Assembly (NCBI GenBank): GCA_965217605.1
Contig: CBDCJB010000013.1
Span: forward strand, 310,001-374,000
DNA: 64,000 bases
Source: JAYYZW01 sp965217605
GTDB lineage: Bacteria; Pseudomonadota; Gammaproteobacteria; Ga0077536
Direction: 5' to 3'
Shown piece by piece: positions 34,241-43,040 of this stretch (positions are counted from its first letter, which is position 1; every line of letters begins with the position of its first letter). Both the position numbers and the translations under genes were made by a program. Below the pieces are notes generated by a model. The model was not told the DNA's origin. It worked only from the letters and a program-made list of their open reading frames with translations, and ran no database searches.

Positions 34241-35488
34241 ATGTTGCAAGAAGTCATCACACCACCAGGCACGATGAACGCCGAAGCCGGTCTTCAACGG
34301 ATCCAGACCGCGATGCGGCCCCATTATCCCCGCTTCTCGGATCAGGAATATGCGCGGCGTCATCGCGCGATTCGTGCGGAAATGGAACGCCAGGATATCT
34401 CTTGTTTGCTCATCTATGCCGGGGGTTACGCCGTCGGTAACCAGAAAAACCTGCACTGGTTAAGCAATTTGATCACCTATCTGCCGGCCTTTCTGGTCTT
34501 CCCGCTGGTCGGCGAACCGACCCTTTACATGTTGATCTACTCGTTCATCCCGGGTGGGCGCTCGATCTCGAACGTCGACGACGTGCGCTGGTCGCTCGGC
34601 ACGGATGGCCCCATCGCCCGCATCAAGGAACTCGGGCTCGGCAACGCCAAGATCGGCCTCGTCGGCGAAGATGTCATCACACACTCCATACCCCACCATC
34701 ACGTCGAGCAATTAGGCGCGGCGTTCGACAACGCGACGTTCGAGAACTTCACCTTCGCCATGCACCAGCTCATGAAGATACCGAGTGAAGAGGAGCTTGC
34801 GTGGTTCCGGCAAGGCGCGGCCTACAGCGATCTGGGGGTTACCGCTTATCTCGATGCCGCACAACCCGGCGCGACGGACAGCGAGATCTACGCCGCCATC
34901 CACCACGCCTATCTATCGCAACCCAACGGCGTGTTCTACTTTGCCTGGATCGGGTCGACGCCGATGGACGATCCGACCTGCCCCTATCCCTTCGGCCTGC
35001 CCTCCGGACGTACCGTTCAGCGTGGCGACATCATCATGACTGAGATCAGCGGCGCCTATCACGGCTACGCAGGCCAGATTGCGCGGCCCGTCGCACTCGG
35101 CAAACCGCCGCAGCGTTACCTCGATTTCTTCAGCCGCGCCGAAGAGGTTTATTACGGCGTCCAGGAAACGCTGATACCGGGCAACACGCCGCGCGACGTG
35201 CTCGCCGTGTCGCAAAAGATCCTCGATGCCGGCTATTCCGTGCAATGCCCGACGATCCACGGCTGGGGCCAACGCATCATTCCGCCGTTCGCCGACGTGC
35301 CGGGATCGGCGGTCTGGACCGCTGAACTCGATGTGCCGTTCGAGGACAACCAGCTCATCATGATCGAGCCGAGCCCGTGCTCCCCGGATATGACCGCGGG
35401 TATTTTCGTCGGCGACTTGAATCGGGTGACGCCCGCAGGCGGCGAGCCGATGCACGCGCACCCGTTTGAATTTACGATCAAAGATTAG
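34241..35488 (+). CDS. M24-family (creatinase/aminopeptidase-fold) protein with altered metal site
   Basis: 415 residues from the ATG at 34241, with an AGGGGGAA ribosome site; an upstream extension in frame lacks one. The N-terminal creatinase domain (IRAEMERQDISCLLIYAGGY) and the C-terminal pita-bread domain (GVTAYLDAAQPGATDSEIYA, PTIHGWGQRI, NQLIMIEPSPCSPD) are clear. Metal ligands are mostly changed: the first Asp is Glu in IIMTEISGAYHGYAGQIARP, the second is Gln, and the last Glu is Gly (FVGDLNRVTPAG). His in IHGWG and Glu in IEPSP remain. It may be metal-independent like creatinase. The context with a dimethylformamidase-like gene supports C-N bond hydrolysis. Confidence 0.82.
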   Translation: MLQEVITPPGTMNAEAGLQRIQTAMRPHYPRFSDQEYARRHRAIRAEMERQDISCLLIYAGGYAVGNQKNLHWLSNLITYLPAFLVFPLVGEPTLYMLIYSFIPGGRSISNVDDVRWSLGTDGPIARIKELGLGNAKIGLVGEDVITHSIPHHHVEQLGAAFDNATFENFTFAMHQLMKIPSEEELAWFRQGAAYSDLGVTAYLDAAQPGATDSEIYAAIHHAYLSQPNGVFYFAWIGSTPMDDPTCPYPFGLPSGRTVQRGDIIMTEISGAYHGYAGQIARPVALGKPPQRYLDFFSRAEEVYYGVQETLIPGNTPRDVLAVSQKILDAGYSVQCPTIHGWGQRIIPPFADVPGSAVWTAELDVPFEDNQLIMIEPSPCSPDMTAGIFVGDLNRVTPAGGEPMHAHPFEFTIKD

Positions 35489-35492
35489 GTTC

Positions 35493-35518
35493 ATTCGCCC
35501 GCAGCCGGGCGTCTACGG
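35493..35518 (+). repeat. Intergenic repeat family A, single arm
   Basis: A copy of the arm seen at 16647: ATTCGCCCGCAGCCGGGCG then TCTACGG, five bases after the M24 stop and overlapping the end of the converging M48 gene. Confidence 0.6.
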
Positions 35519-36616
35519 TGCTGGATCGGACGCGTAGGCACCGGCTTCCGGGCGGCGGAACATTTCCGCCCGCTCCCGGGTCGACGGATGCGTCGATAAA
35601 TAACCGAAAACGTCCATATCGTTCGATTCCTCTTCGCTCACGGCACAATCATTACCGTCACAGACCTCTTTCGCATGCCAGTCCTCCATACGCTGGAGCA
35701 CGGCTGGAAAGGCTTGTAGCGGAATGCCCGCTGCGCGCATGTAGTGCGCCGCGAACCGATCGGCTTCGCGTTCCATGTCACGCGCATAGCCCAATTCCAA
35801 CAGCAATGCGGGTGCGGCGGCGAGCGTTGCGGAGACCTGGGTCGAATCCCCCGTCATCAACAGCAATATAAATGTCAGAAACGTGTCTTGAATGATGCGC
35901 CGCAACGCGTGGCGGTGCTTGACGTGCCCGATTTCGTGAGCGAGCACGGCGCTGAGTTCGTCGGCGTTGGCGGCGATCTCGACCAACTCGTCGGTCACGA
36001 TCACCAGGCACGGGGGGATCGCGAAGGCGTTCGGTCCGAAGGTCTTCGCCGCCGAACGAAATTCAATGCGGCAGGCAACTTCGCCCAAGTCGGCAGCAGC
36101 GGCGATGGTTTCGAACTCAGCGGCGACCGCGTCTCGACGGGCCTCGTTCAAGGCGCTCGCGTCCAGTCCAATGCGGTCGATGCTGGACAAAGTTTCGCGT
36201 CCCAGGGGTTCGAGGATCGAGGGCGAGAGCACGGCGGCGATGGATTTCGATGCCGCGGGGATCCCGTAGGTGAATACACCCCACGCGGCGACGACCAGAA
36301 TGAGCGAGGCCCCCAGGATGAGCCGCCAGTTGGTCTCGAAGCCATGCAGCCACGTAGCCGCAGGCGTACCAAACGCGTCGACGAGCCGATCCACGGCATC
36401 GTTATCCGGGGTTTCGAATGCGCCGCCATTGGGAAAATCGATGCGCCGAGGCGCGTTACCCAGCCGCGCACCGACGGTGATTTGAGTCCAGACGGTGGCG
36501 ATGCGATCACCGTCGCTCAGTAATTCGAGGGTGCCCGAGCCCGAAACGTGCAACACCGCGTCGACCGCCCGCGACGAGGTGCCGTCATACCATTTTCCGT
36601 GTACCGGATCGCTCAT
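35513..36616 (-). CDS. M48-family membrane metalloprotease
   Basis: 367 residues. A cytoplasmic N-terminal domain of about 95 residues precedes a membrane span (98-117), a helical region, then the protease domain with the zinc motif HEIGHVKHRH (His227, His231) and a downstream EREADRFAAHYMRAAGIP carrying the third ligand. A C-terminal acidic tail with two cysteines (CDGNDC) follows and THPSTRERAEMFRR is the usual M48 terminator. It is an envelope-associated quality-control or processing protease. Its ATG overlaps the TGA of the DUF898 gene (ATGA), so the two are coupled; this pairing is common in proteobacteria. Confidence 0.92.
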   Translation of the reverse strand: MSDPVHGKWYDGTSSRAVDAVLHVSGSGTLELLSDGDRIATVWTQITVGARLGNAPRRIDFPNGGAFETPDNDAVDRLVDAFGTPAATWLHGFETNWRLILGASLILVVAAWGVFTYGIPAASKSIAAVLSPSILEPLGRETLSSIDRIGLDASALNEARRDAVAAEFETIAAAADLGEVACRIEFRSAAKTFGPNAFAIPPCLVIVTDELVEIAANADELSAVLAHEIGHVKHRHALRRIIQDTFLTFILLLMTGDSTQVSATLAAAPALLLELGYARDMEREADRFAAHYMRAAGIPLQAFPAVLQRMEDWHAKEVCDGNDCAVSEEESNDMDVFGYLSTHPSTRERAEMFRRPEAGAYASDPAP

Positions 36617-37740
36617 ATATCGATGTCGATATCGAACGCTTCCCCGAGTTCCTCGCCCAGGGCCTTGACGTTCTCTGTCTCATCGGCAATGAACGCGTCG
36701 AGATCACCGTTGCACATTAACGACAGGGTTTCCGCTTTGTACTTCGCCATCATGATCTTCGCTATCGGGATCCCGAATCCGAGCGTACACATGACGATCA
36801 TAAAGCTCAGAATCACGAGCCCTGCGTACTTCACCGCCTTCATGGTCGATTCGAAGCGGTGCTCACCAAGCGCCGTCGCTTCGAACAGCAGGTTCCGCGT
36901 CCTCACGATGTAATACGGGATCGCAATGTAAAACGCCAGCGTCGTCAGCACGAAAATCGGGCCTATCGCAGCGAACGGATCGCCCTCCGTGCCATCGGCA
37001 TTGATGACTTCGCCATCGATATCGTCCGACGTCGCCTCCCCGCTCGCGAGCGCAGCTTGCATTTTTATCGCGATGTAAATTAGCGGGACCGCGAATCCGA
37101 ACAGCGCAATTAACAACAAAGGCAGTCCAGCAAGAAACCACGGCAGCCAAGGCCCGTCGAAGCGCGCCTCCGACGTTCCGTATTTGAGGTTCGATACGAT
37201 GTAGCACTGTTGCCGATACCGGATATACGGCCACAGCAATCCGAGGGTCGGGATCAGCAATACCGGCATCAGGATGTACTCCTTCAACGCGCCGCCGTAG
37301 GTGCCGTAGAAACTGAACCGAAGATTTCGATACGAGGTATAGGCGAAACGAAACTTGAGCGAGCGAACGATGATCCAGGGTATCGCGCCGAGCAACACCA
37401 TCGACAAGGCAAAGCCGACGAGCGGTAGTAACTCCGATACGGTGAAATAGATAACGAAGAACGCAACCGCGATGAGACGGCCTTTCAATATCGCGACCGG
37501 ATCCGCGTGATAATCGAAATGCGCGCCACCGAGGCTCGTACTCCGGTAGAAATAACGCATGTTGCGAACTTTCGCCCAGGGGGAATAGATACCGAGTGTG
37601 ACGACGGTGAGAAAAACGTTGCTGATCCAGATCCCGAAATACTCACCGTCACGGCCCGTGAATTTGAATGGGATCTCCCGGGTCATTTGATCTGCGACAG
37701 CGCCCGTGGGCGCTACGGACATCCCATCAGCTTGTGCCAT
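36613..37740 (-). CDS. DUF898 (YjgN-like) multispan membrane protein
   Basis: 375 residues from the ATG at 37740, behind a run of seven G residues that serves as ribosome site. The N-terminal part reads FKFTGRDGEYFGIWISNVFL, then TLGIYSPWAKVRNMRYFYRS, the DUF898 signature repeated with membrane spans. Later comes YIRYRQQCYIVSNLKYGTSE, a second YjgN-type motif. About eight spans. Its role is not known; in other genomes it pairs with the M48 protease, as here. An acidic insertion (TSDDIDGEVINADGTEGDPF) lies near residue 250. Confidence 0.87.
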   Translation of the reverse strand: MAQADGMSVAPTGAVADQMTREIPFKFTGRDGEYFGIWISNVFLTVVTLGIYSPWAKVRNMRYFYRSTSLGGAHFDYHADPVAILKGRLIAVAFFVIYFTVSELLPLVGFALSMVLLGAIPWIIVRSLKFRFAYTSYRNLRFSFYGTYGGALKEYILMPVLLIPTLGLLWPYIRYRQQCYIVSNLKYGTSEARFDGPWLPWFLAGLPLLLIALFGFAVPLIYIAIKMQAALASGEATSDDIDGEVINADGTEGDPFAAIGPIFVLTTLAFYIAIPYYIVRTRNLLFEATALGEHRFESTMKAVKYAGLVILSFMIVMCTLGFGIPIAKIMMAKYKAETLSLMCNGDLDAFIADETENVKALGEELGEAFDIDIDI

Positions 37741-37844
37741 CGCATTTGCCCCCCCTCGTGACGCGTAGTTTAGCGGTTGACCCGGGATTCTACTGCGCTG
37801 CATCCAGGGTTATTCTGTGCTGCTGACATCTATCGGAGGTCGTG

Positions 37845-38942
37845 ATGGAGAACTTGACTAATCGACAATGGCTTCTCCGCAGCCGCCCGGACGGTATGGT
37901 CGATCCTTCGCTGTTCGAATGCGTAGAAACACCTGTACCCGCGCTTAGCGACGGTCAGATCCTGGCCCAGACGCTGTACCTTTCGTTTGACCCGACACAG
38001 CGTGCATGGATGGCGATGGATACCTACATGCCGGCCGTCGCACTTGGAGAACCCATGCGCGCCAGCGGTATCGCTCAGGTGATCGAATCAAAGCATCCGA
38101 AGTACAAAACCGGCGACCTCGTGAACTACCTGTGCGGCTGGCAGGAATACGTGCTGATCGAACCCGACGCGCGGTCGCTGGCGCCCGTCAACAAGATGCC
38201 GGCTCATCTCGATCCGGCGCTATTGCTCGCTTTGTCGCTCACGGGCCTCACGGCTTACTTCGGTCTGTTGGACGTGGGCAAGCCGAAGCGCGGCGAAACG
38301 GTGCTCGTCAACGGTGCGGCGGGCGCGACGGGCTCGGTAGCGGGACAGATCGCGAAACTCAAAGGCTGCCGCGTTATCGGCATTGCCGGCGGCGCCAAAA
38401 AATGCCAATGGCTTATCGATAAGGCGGGGTTCGACGTTGCCATCGATTATAAAAGCGAGCGAGTCGGCGACCGGCTAGCTGAACTTTGCCCGCAGGGCGT
38501 CGACGTCTACTTCGATAACGTCGGCGGCGAAATGCTTGACGACGTGCTCATGCATCTAGCAATGAATGCGCGCATCGTCGTGTGTGGCGCGATTTCCCAA
38601 TACAACAAGCCGGACGATCTCTACGGGTTAAAAAACTATCTGTCGCTCATCATCCGCAGAGCGTCCGCAGAAGGGTTTATCGTTCTGGATTACCTGGACC
38701 GCGCAGTCGAAGGCTTGTCGTGTCTCACCAAGTGGGTCGAAGACGGCAAGATTGTCCAGGAGATCGATATGCAGGAAGGCTTCGATCAAATCCCAAAGAC
38801 ATTGACGCGTCTGTTTACAGGCGAGAATCTCGGCAAGCAATTGCTCAAGATCAGCGATCCACCGGTCCCGTTGCGCAGCAATCCTATCGAAGCGATGGCG
38901 TTTCGCCTACTCAGCACTTATATGGCATGGCGCAAGGCGTGA
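37845..38942 (+). CDS. NADP-dependent MDR reductase (prostaglandin/leukotriene-reductase-like)
   Basis: 365 residues, start at the ATG at 37845 with GGAGGT four bases upstream (an in-frame GTG at 37842 is an alternative). The opening NRQWLLRSRPDGMVDPSLFE and LYLSFDPTQRAWM are typical of the curcumin/alkenal reductase branch. The nucleotide loop VNGAAGATGSVAGQIAKLKG is near residue 150, followed by GVDVYFDNVGGEMLDDVLMH. It reduces alpha,beta-unsaturated ketones or aldehydes with NADPH. Cytoplasmic. Monocistronic as seen. Confidence 0.88.
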   Translation: MENLTNRQWLLRSRPDGMVDPSLFECVETPVPALSDGQILAQTLYLSFDPTQRAWMAMDTYMPAVALGEPMRASGIAQVIESKHPKYKTGDLVNYLCGWQEYVLIEPDARSLAPVNKMPAHLDPALLLALSLTGLTAYFGLLDVGKPKRGETVLVNGAAGATGSVAGQIAKLKGCRVIGIAGGAKKCQWLIDKAGFDVAIDYKSERVGDRLAELCPQGVDVYFDNVGGEMLDDVLMHLAMNARIVVCGAISQYNKPDDLYGLKNYLSLIIRRASAEGFIVLDYLDRAVEGLSCLTKWVEDGKIVQEIDMQEGFDQIPKTLTRLFTGENLGKQLLKISDPPVPLRSNPIEAMAFRLLSTYMAWRKA

Positions 38943-38954
38943 TTGGGTTGGGGT

Positions 38955-39602
38955 TTATAACGCCCGTTCGATCACTTTGATGGACGACGCAAAAGCCATC
39001 GTGATCTGCTTGCGCTGACTGCGGCCATTGATATACGGGACGCTATCGAAACGTCCCGTGACCTGTACGAAATCGCCTGCGTTGAGTTCGTCTTTGATCT
39101 CCCGCGGATCGAAGGTCACGTATCCGGTCGCATCGTTTCCAGCCAGCTTCAGTGAAGCGAGATCACGCCCGTCGGCGGATTTAGTCCGGATATAACTCAC
39201 CTCTGGTTCCGGCGCTACCGTTCCCTTGATGAGAAAATTACGCATGTGAAAGGACCCGTTCTTGGCTGCGACGAATTCGTAGAGGTCCATTTCCACCGGC
39301 GTGTTGACCAAGTAGCCGGCGGAGCAAACGACGATTCCGATAGTGAGCGCGATGACTTGCGTCACGGTCCGCTCGCTGTCCAAGTCCGGCGAGTCGAGCG
39401 CCCGGGATGGGCACCTGTTCCTCGGGCCGGTTCTTTCCAACGCGTCGTCGACGTTGTCTTGCGGATCGCGAATCTTGGCGAAGATCACGCCGCAGCCACC
39501 GCAAGTATCGGTTTTTGGCTGAAATTTCCCGCATTTAGGGCAGATCACGTTCGTCGAGACGGGCTCGGACATCGGCTCTGGCTCCTCCGCGTTCCCGGAC
39601 AT
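38955..39602 (-). CDS. Zinc-ribbon membrane-anchored protein with OB-like C-terminus
   Basis: 215 residues. The N-terminus has a four-Cys zinc ribbon (VICPKCGKFQPKTDTCGGCG, about residues 20-39), a charged linker, one membrane span (VIALTIGIVVCSAGYLVNT) near 85-103, and a C-terminal domain (LIKGTVAPEPEVSYIRTKSA, GDFVQVTGRFDSVPYINGRS) that looks like an OB-fold of the tRNA_anti type found in membrane-anchored periplasmic proteins. Function unknown; a nucleic-acid or protein binding sensor is possible. Upstream lies the DUF2797 gene on the same strand. Confidence 0.68.
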   Translation of the reverse strand: MSGNAEEPEPMSEPVSTNVICPKCGKFQPKTDTCGGCGVIFAKIRDPQDNVDDALERTGPRNRCPSRALDSPDLDSERTVTQVIALTIGIVVCSAGYLVNTPVEMDLYEFVAAKNGSFHMRNFLIKGTVAPEPEVSYIRTKSADGRDLASLKLAGNDATGYVTFDPREIKDELNAGDFVQVTGRFDSVPYINGRSQRKQITMAFASSIKVIERAL

Positions 39603-39690
39603 CGACCGTTTTTATGCCGGGTCCCGCAATCATTGGTCCCCCTCGATAATCGGCACCGAGGTCGAAAACTTGAATGCGCGGAAAATCGCC

Positions 39691-40503
39691 TCAGAAATCA
39701 GCTTCGATTTCGTATCCGGTGAATTTGCGGATGTTGATGACGCCGGAATCGAACATGAGATATTGCCCCTTTATCCCCATGATCGTGCCTTCGACTACGG
39801 GCGCTTTATCGAAATTGAACGATTTGATCTTGTGAGGATGTTCGATCACGGGATAGGTGATGGCGACGATTTCGTCGCTTAATCGGGCGATGGCATCGCC
39901 ACCGAACTGCTCGGTAATAGCGTGTAATTTTCCTTCGATATCAGCGATGTGTACGGTCGCTTCAGCAGTCAAGTCGACCGCCTCGCCGTCTCCTTTGAGC
40001 ATGGCGCGCCAATTGGTTTTATCCGCCATCGACTCCGCCAACGCGACTTCGACCAGTCCGGAGATGCGTCGAGTGTTGACGCTGAAAATCGGCAATGCCT
40101 GCGTTGCGCCCTGGTCCATCCAGCGGATCGGGATCTGGCTTTCCCGCGTGATCCCCACTTTCAGTCCAGACGTATTGGCTAGATAGACGATGTGCTGGGT
40201 CATGCAGTGGGCTTCACCCCATTCGGGTTCGCGGCAGGTGCCCGCGTGGTAATGGCAGGTTTCCGGTTTCAAGACGCACATATCGCAGCGGGCGAGCGAG
40301 GTCATACACGGGTAACAATGACCCTGGGCAAAGCTCTTGTTCGTTTTGCGCCCGCAGGCGTCGCAGAAGATCTGTCCCGTATAGGTCAGCTTGAGCGGCT
40401 TGCCCAATAGCGGATTCAGCGGCACACGCTGCTCGCCTATGGGCAATTCGTATTCCACAACGTCGCCTAAACGGGTCGGCATTTTGCTCAGCACGCCTTG
40501 CAT
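39691..40503 (-). CDS. DUF2797 protein
   Basis: 270 residues, start at the ATG at 40503, which gives the usual MQGVLSKMPTRLGD opening. Landmarks are YTGQIFCDACGRKTNKSFAQ then GHCYPCMTSLARCDMC, a set of Cys pairs and a His-rich ETCHYHAGTCREPEWGEAHC that together form zinc sites in the N-terminal third, followed by the GIY-YIG-like core (VYLANTSGLKVGITRESQIP). This is a well-conserved proteobacterial family of unknown function; the second part resembles a GIY-YIG nuclease fold. Divergent from the amidase-type hydrolase gene with an 82-base gap holding a repeat. Confidence 0.88.
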   Translation of the reverse strand: MQGVLSKMPTRLGDVVEYELPIGEQRVPLNPLLGKPLKLTYTGQIFCDACGRKTNKSFAQGHCYPCMTSLARCDMCVLKPETCHYHAGTCREPEWGEAHCMTQHIVYLANTSGLKVGITRESQIPIRWMDQGATQALPIFSVNTRRISGLVEVALAESMADKTNWRAMLKGDGEAVDLTAEATVHIADIEGKLHAITEQFGGDAIARLSDEIVAITYPVIEHPHKIKSFNFDKAPVVEGTIMGIKGQYLMFDSGVINIRKFTGYEIEADF

Positions 40504-40544
40504 CACACAGACATTATTTGTCTTATTGACCGAACCGTCCAACC

Positions 40545-40575
40545 GTAGCCTGGATAGAGCGCAGCGTAATCCGGG
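40545..40575 (-). repeat. Intergenic repeat family B, single arm
   Basis: Reads GTAGCCTGGATAGAGCGCAG then CGTAATCCGGG on the plus strand, the reverse of the arm at 57995. It lies in the 82-base gap between two divergent genes, so it overlaps a promoter region. Confidence 0.7.
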
Positions 40576-40585
40576 AATAGACCAA

Positions 40586-41833
40586 ATGAATACAAACTCA
40601 TCGAACAATCTTCGCGTCGACGGCGAGCGCCTGTGGCAATCGCTCATGGACATGGCTCGGATCGGCGCGACCGAGCGCGGCGGTTGCAACCGTCAGACCC
40701 TGACCGACGACGATCGGGAAGGACGCGATTTGTTCGTCGCGTGGTGCCGCGACGCGGGCTGCGACGTCCGCGTGGACCAGATGGGCAACGTCTTCGCCCG
40801 ACGCGCGGGTGCGGACAGCCAAGCCGCGGCGGTCATCGCCGGATCGCACCTGGATACACAGCCGACCGGCGGCAAGTTTGACGGCGTGTATGGCGTGCTG
40901 TCCGGGCTCGAGGTCATCCGCAGTTTGAATGACGCCGGCGTCGCCACTCAACACCCGGTCGAGGCGGTGTGCTGGACCAATGAAGAAGGCGCGCGTTTCG
41001 CGCCGGCCATGATCGGTTCCGGCGTCTGGGCCGGGGAGTTCGATCTGGACTATGCCCACGCCTGCACGGATAAAGACGGCCGATCCCTGGGCGCGGAACT
41101 CGAGCGTATCGGTTATTTAGGTGATCAACCCTGCCGGGCCTACCCGGTGTCGGCTGCGTTCGAAGCGCATATCGAGCAAGGCCCGATCCTCGAGAATGCA
41201 CAACGTCAGATCGGTGTGGTAACCGGGGTTCAGGGCATACGCTGGTACGACCTCGTCATCGACGGGCAGGCCAGTCACGCCGGACCGACGCCGATGGAGT
41301 TGCGCCGCGACCCGTTCATGGCGCTGGTCCGAATCATCGATCGACTGTATGCCCTGATCGATCAACACGCGCCCTGGGCGCGGGTGACGTTCGGGGATAT
41401 CCGCGCCGAACCCGGATCACGCAATACGGTGCCTGAGCGCGTCACGATCACGGTCGACATACGGCATCCCGATCAGCCGACGCTCGATGCGCTCGACACG
41501 GCGTTCCGGGACATCGTAGACGCGGAATGCGGCGCCCGGGATCTAACCGGCACGGTGCCATGGGAGTGGCACTCGCCTGCCGTCGTCTTCGCAGACGCGT
41601 GCGTCAACGCCGTGCAGTCTGCGGCGGAAATGCTGGGATTCGAGCACATGCCCATCGTCAGCGGCGCCGGGCACGATTCCGTATACGTGTCGCGCGTCGC
41701 GCCAACCAGCATGATCTTCGTACCGTGCGAGGGCGGGATCAGCCATAACGAGATCGAAAACGCTACGGCAGCCGATCTCGAAGCCGGATGCAATGTGTTG
41801 TTGCACGCGGTCCTGAATCAAGCGATGGGCTGA
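40586..41833 (+). CDS. M20/M28-type Zn-dependent amidase (N-carbamoyl amino acid/allantoate hydrolase-like)
   Basis: 415 residues. Zinc-site landmarks are GSHLDTQPTGGKFDGVYGVL near residue 90, CWTNEEGARFAPAMIGSGVW near 130, and AFEAHIEQGPILE near 190; the lid domain follows (DLVIDGQASHAGPTPMELRR), and VSGAGHDSVYVSRVAPTSMI leads to the last His region ISHNEIENA. This is the pattern of N-carbamoyl-L-amino-acid hydrolases, beta-ureidopropionases and allantoate amidohydrolases. Cytoplasmic dinuclear-metal enzyme. The exact substrate is not readable. Confidence 0.92.
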   Translation: MNTNSSNNLRVDGERLWQSLMDMARIGATERGGCNRQTLTDDDREGRDLFVAWCRDAGCDVRVDQMGNVFARRAGADSQAAAVIAGSHLDTQPTGGKFDGVYGVLSGLEVIRSLNDAGVATQHPVEAVCWTNEEGARFAPAMIGSGVWAGEFDLDYAHACTDKDGRSLGAELERIGYLGDQPCRAYPVSAAFEAHIEQGPILENAQRQIGVVTGVQGIRWYDLVIDGQASHAGPTPMELRRDPFMALVRIIDRLYALIDQHAPWARVTFGDIRAEPGSRNTVPERVTITVDIRHPDQPTLDALDTAFRDIVDAECGARDLTGTVPWEWHSPAVVFADACVNAVQSAAEMLGFEHMPIVSGAGHDSVYVSRVAPTSMIFVPCEGGISHNEIENATAADLEAGCNVLLHAVLNQAMG

Positions 41834-41843
41834 CGCTCGGCGT

Positions 41844-42422
41844 TCACAGCACCAGCGCCAAGGTGCCCAGCCACGGCAACGGCGCCAAAAGGAGCAGCGG
41901 TTCGATCGATATCGTTTCAGGTTGCCGTTTAGCGCGCTGATGACGAAAGTTTTTCACGATGTATTCAATCGTCGCGACGGCAGCCAGCAGAATAGTCCCG
42001 GGATGACGCCAAAAGGGATCGCTCAACCACCAACTCCACAAAGCGACAGTCAGCGTGGCTATGAAAAAACCAGCTACGCCCCAGTGCACCAGGAGAATGA
42101 CGATATAGTTGCCGAAACCTTTGGCTTTCGGGTTGTCGGGGTCGTAGAACTTCAACGGGATGAAGCTCATCAGACACAATGACATCAACAAGGCGAGTGC
42201 TTCGAGCACCAACATCACGGCAAAGTATTCCGAAACCGTACCCTCGTTAAACCAACACCACAGTCCAGTCGCAACCGGCAGCAACAAGGTATGTTCGAGG
42301 GCTGCCGCCAGGGTCTTGGGGAACGGATTGAACACCGCCATGCCGGCGAACACGATTGGCACGCACAACAATCCAAAACAAAACCACGCCCATCTTGCCA
42401 GCGGGCTTTCCAGCATGGGCAC
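41844..42422 (-). CDS. Multispan membrane protein, start uncertain
   Basis: 192 residues from a GTG at 42422; about five spans (for example WAWFCFGLLCVPIVFAGMAV, YFAVMLVLEALALLMSLCLM, YIVILLVHWGVAGFFIATLT). Family unknown. Oddly, the frame stays open upstream for another 38 codons, up to the TGA that ends the cupin gene, and those codons encode another plausible span (SVIWLSVAHILFLLSLPAIA). No ATG, GTG or TTG occurs there and no ribosome site precedes 42422. So the true start may be a rare codon, or a 5' part has been lost. Confidence 0.6.
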   Translation of the reverse strand: MPMLESPLARWAWFCFGLLCVPIVFAGMAVFNPFPKTLAAALEHTLLLPVATGLWCWFNEGTVSEYFAVMLVLEALALLMSLCLMSFIPLKFYDPDNPKAKGFGNYIVILLVHWGVAGFFIATLTVALWSWWLSDPFWRHPGTILLAAVATIEYIVKNFRHQRAKRQPETISIEPLLLLAPLPWLGTLALVL

Positions 42423-42536
42423 GACGGTAAAGTTGGCGATCGCGGGCAGGCTCAGGAGAAACAGTATGTGAGCGACGGAGAGCCAGATGACGCTGGCGCT
42501 CGGCTTGGGCTCCGCGTGGGCGATCCCCTTAATCCT

Positions 42537-42887
42537 TCAATCCTGCGCGGCTATCGCACAGAAGTCGTATGCGCCGACGCCTTGTACGAGTATGAATCGA
42601 CATCGCGACGTACCGACGTTCGATACGAAATGAGCGGTTTTCGCCTCGATATGACATTCATCACCTGGCGACAGTTTGAAGGCCTCGCGCCCGCCCTTGG
42701 TCTCGATGTGTAAATCGCCTTCCAGACAGAAGAACCGATCGACGATCGAGGTGTGGTAGTGCCACGGGATGGATTGCCCTGCGGCCAGCGTGATCTTGAG
42801 CACCCTGAGTTCCGGCGTTTCGGCGAGGATATCGGCGGCTTCGATTTCGTATTCGGTTTCCCAGGGTCGGGTATTCGCTTGATTCAT
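42537..42887 (-). CDS. Cupin-domain protein
   Basis: 116 residues. Two cupin motifs are clear: IPWHYHTSIVDRFFCLEGDL (His-x-His and a Glu/Asp position, about residues 40-58) and LSPGDECHIEAKTAHFVSNV. The ligand set HYH plus HF suggests a metal site. The opening NQANTRPWETEYEIEAADIL is not recognised. It may be a small oxygenase, isomerase or sensor. The membrane protein frame follows its stop in the same reading frame. Divergent from the amidohydrolase gene. Confidence 0.75.
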   Translation of the reverse strand: MNQANTRPWETEYEIEAADILAETPELRVLKITLAAGQSIPWHYHTSIVDRFFCLEGDLHIETKGGREAFKLSPGDECHIEAKTAHFVSNVGTSRCRFILVQGVGAYDFCAIAAQD

Positions 42888-43040
42888 CGCGGTCGCCCTA
42901 CTGTGTGTCTATGTCGGTATGAGTTAATCGTAATCGCCGCCGGCGGACGATGCGAGCCGGGGCGGTCGCGCCGCGGTGTGCTTGCAGGGGCCCGGAGCGC
43001 ATACGATCATGATGCGGTCCCCACTGCGAGGAATCCGCCC

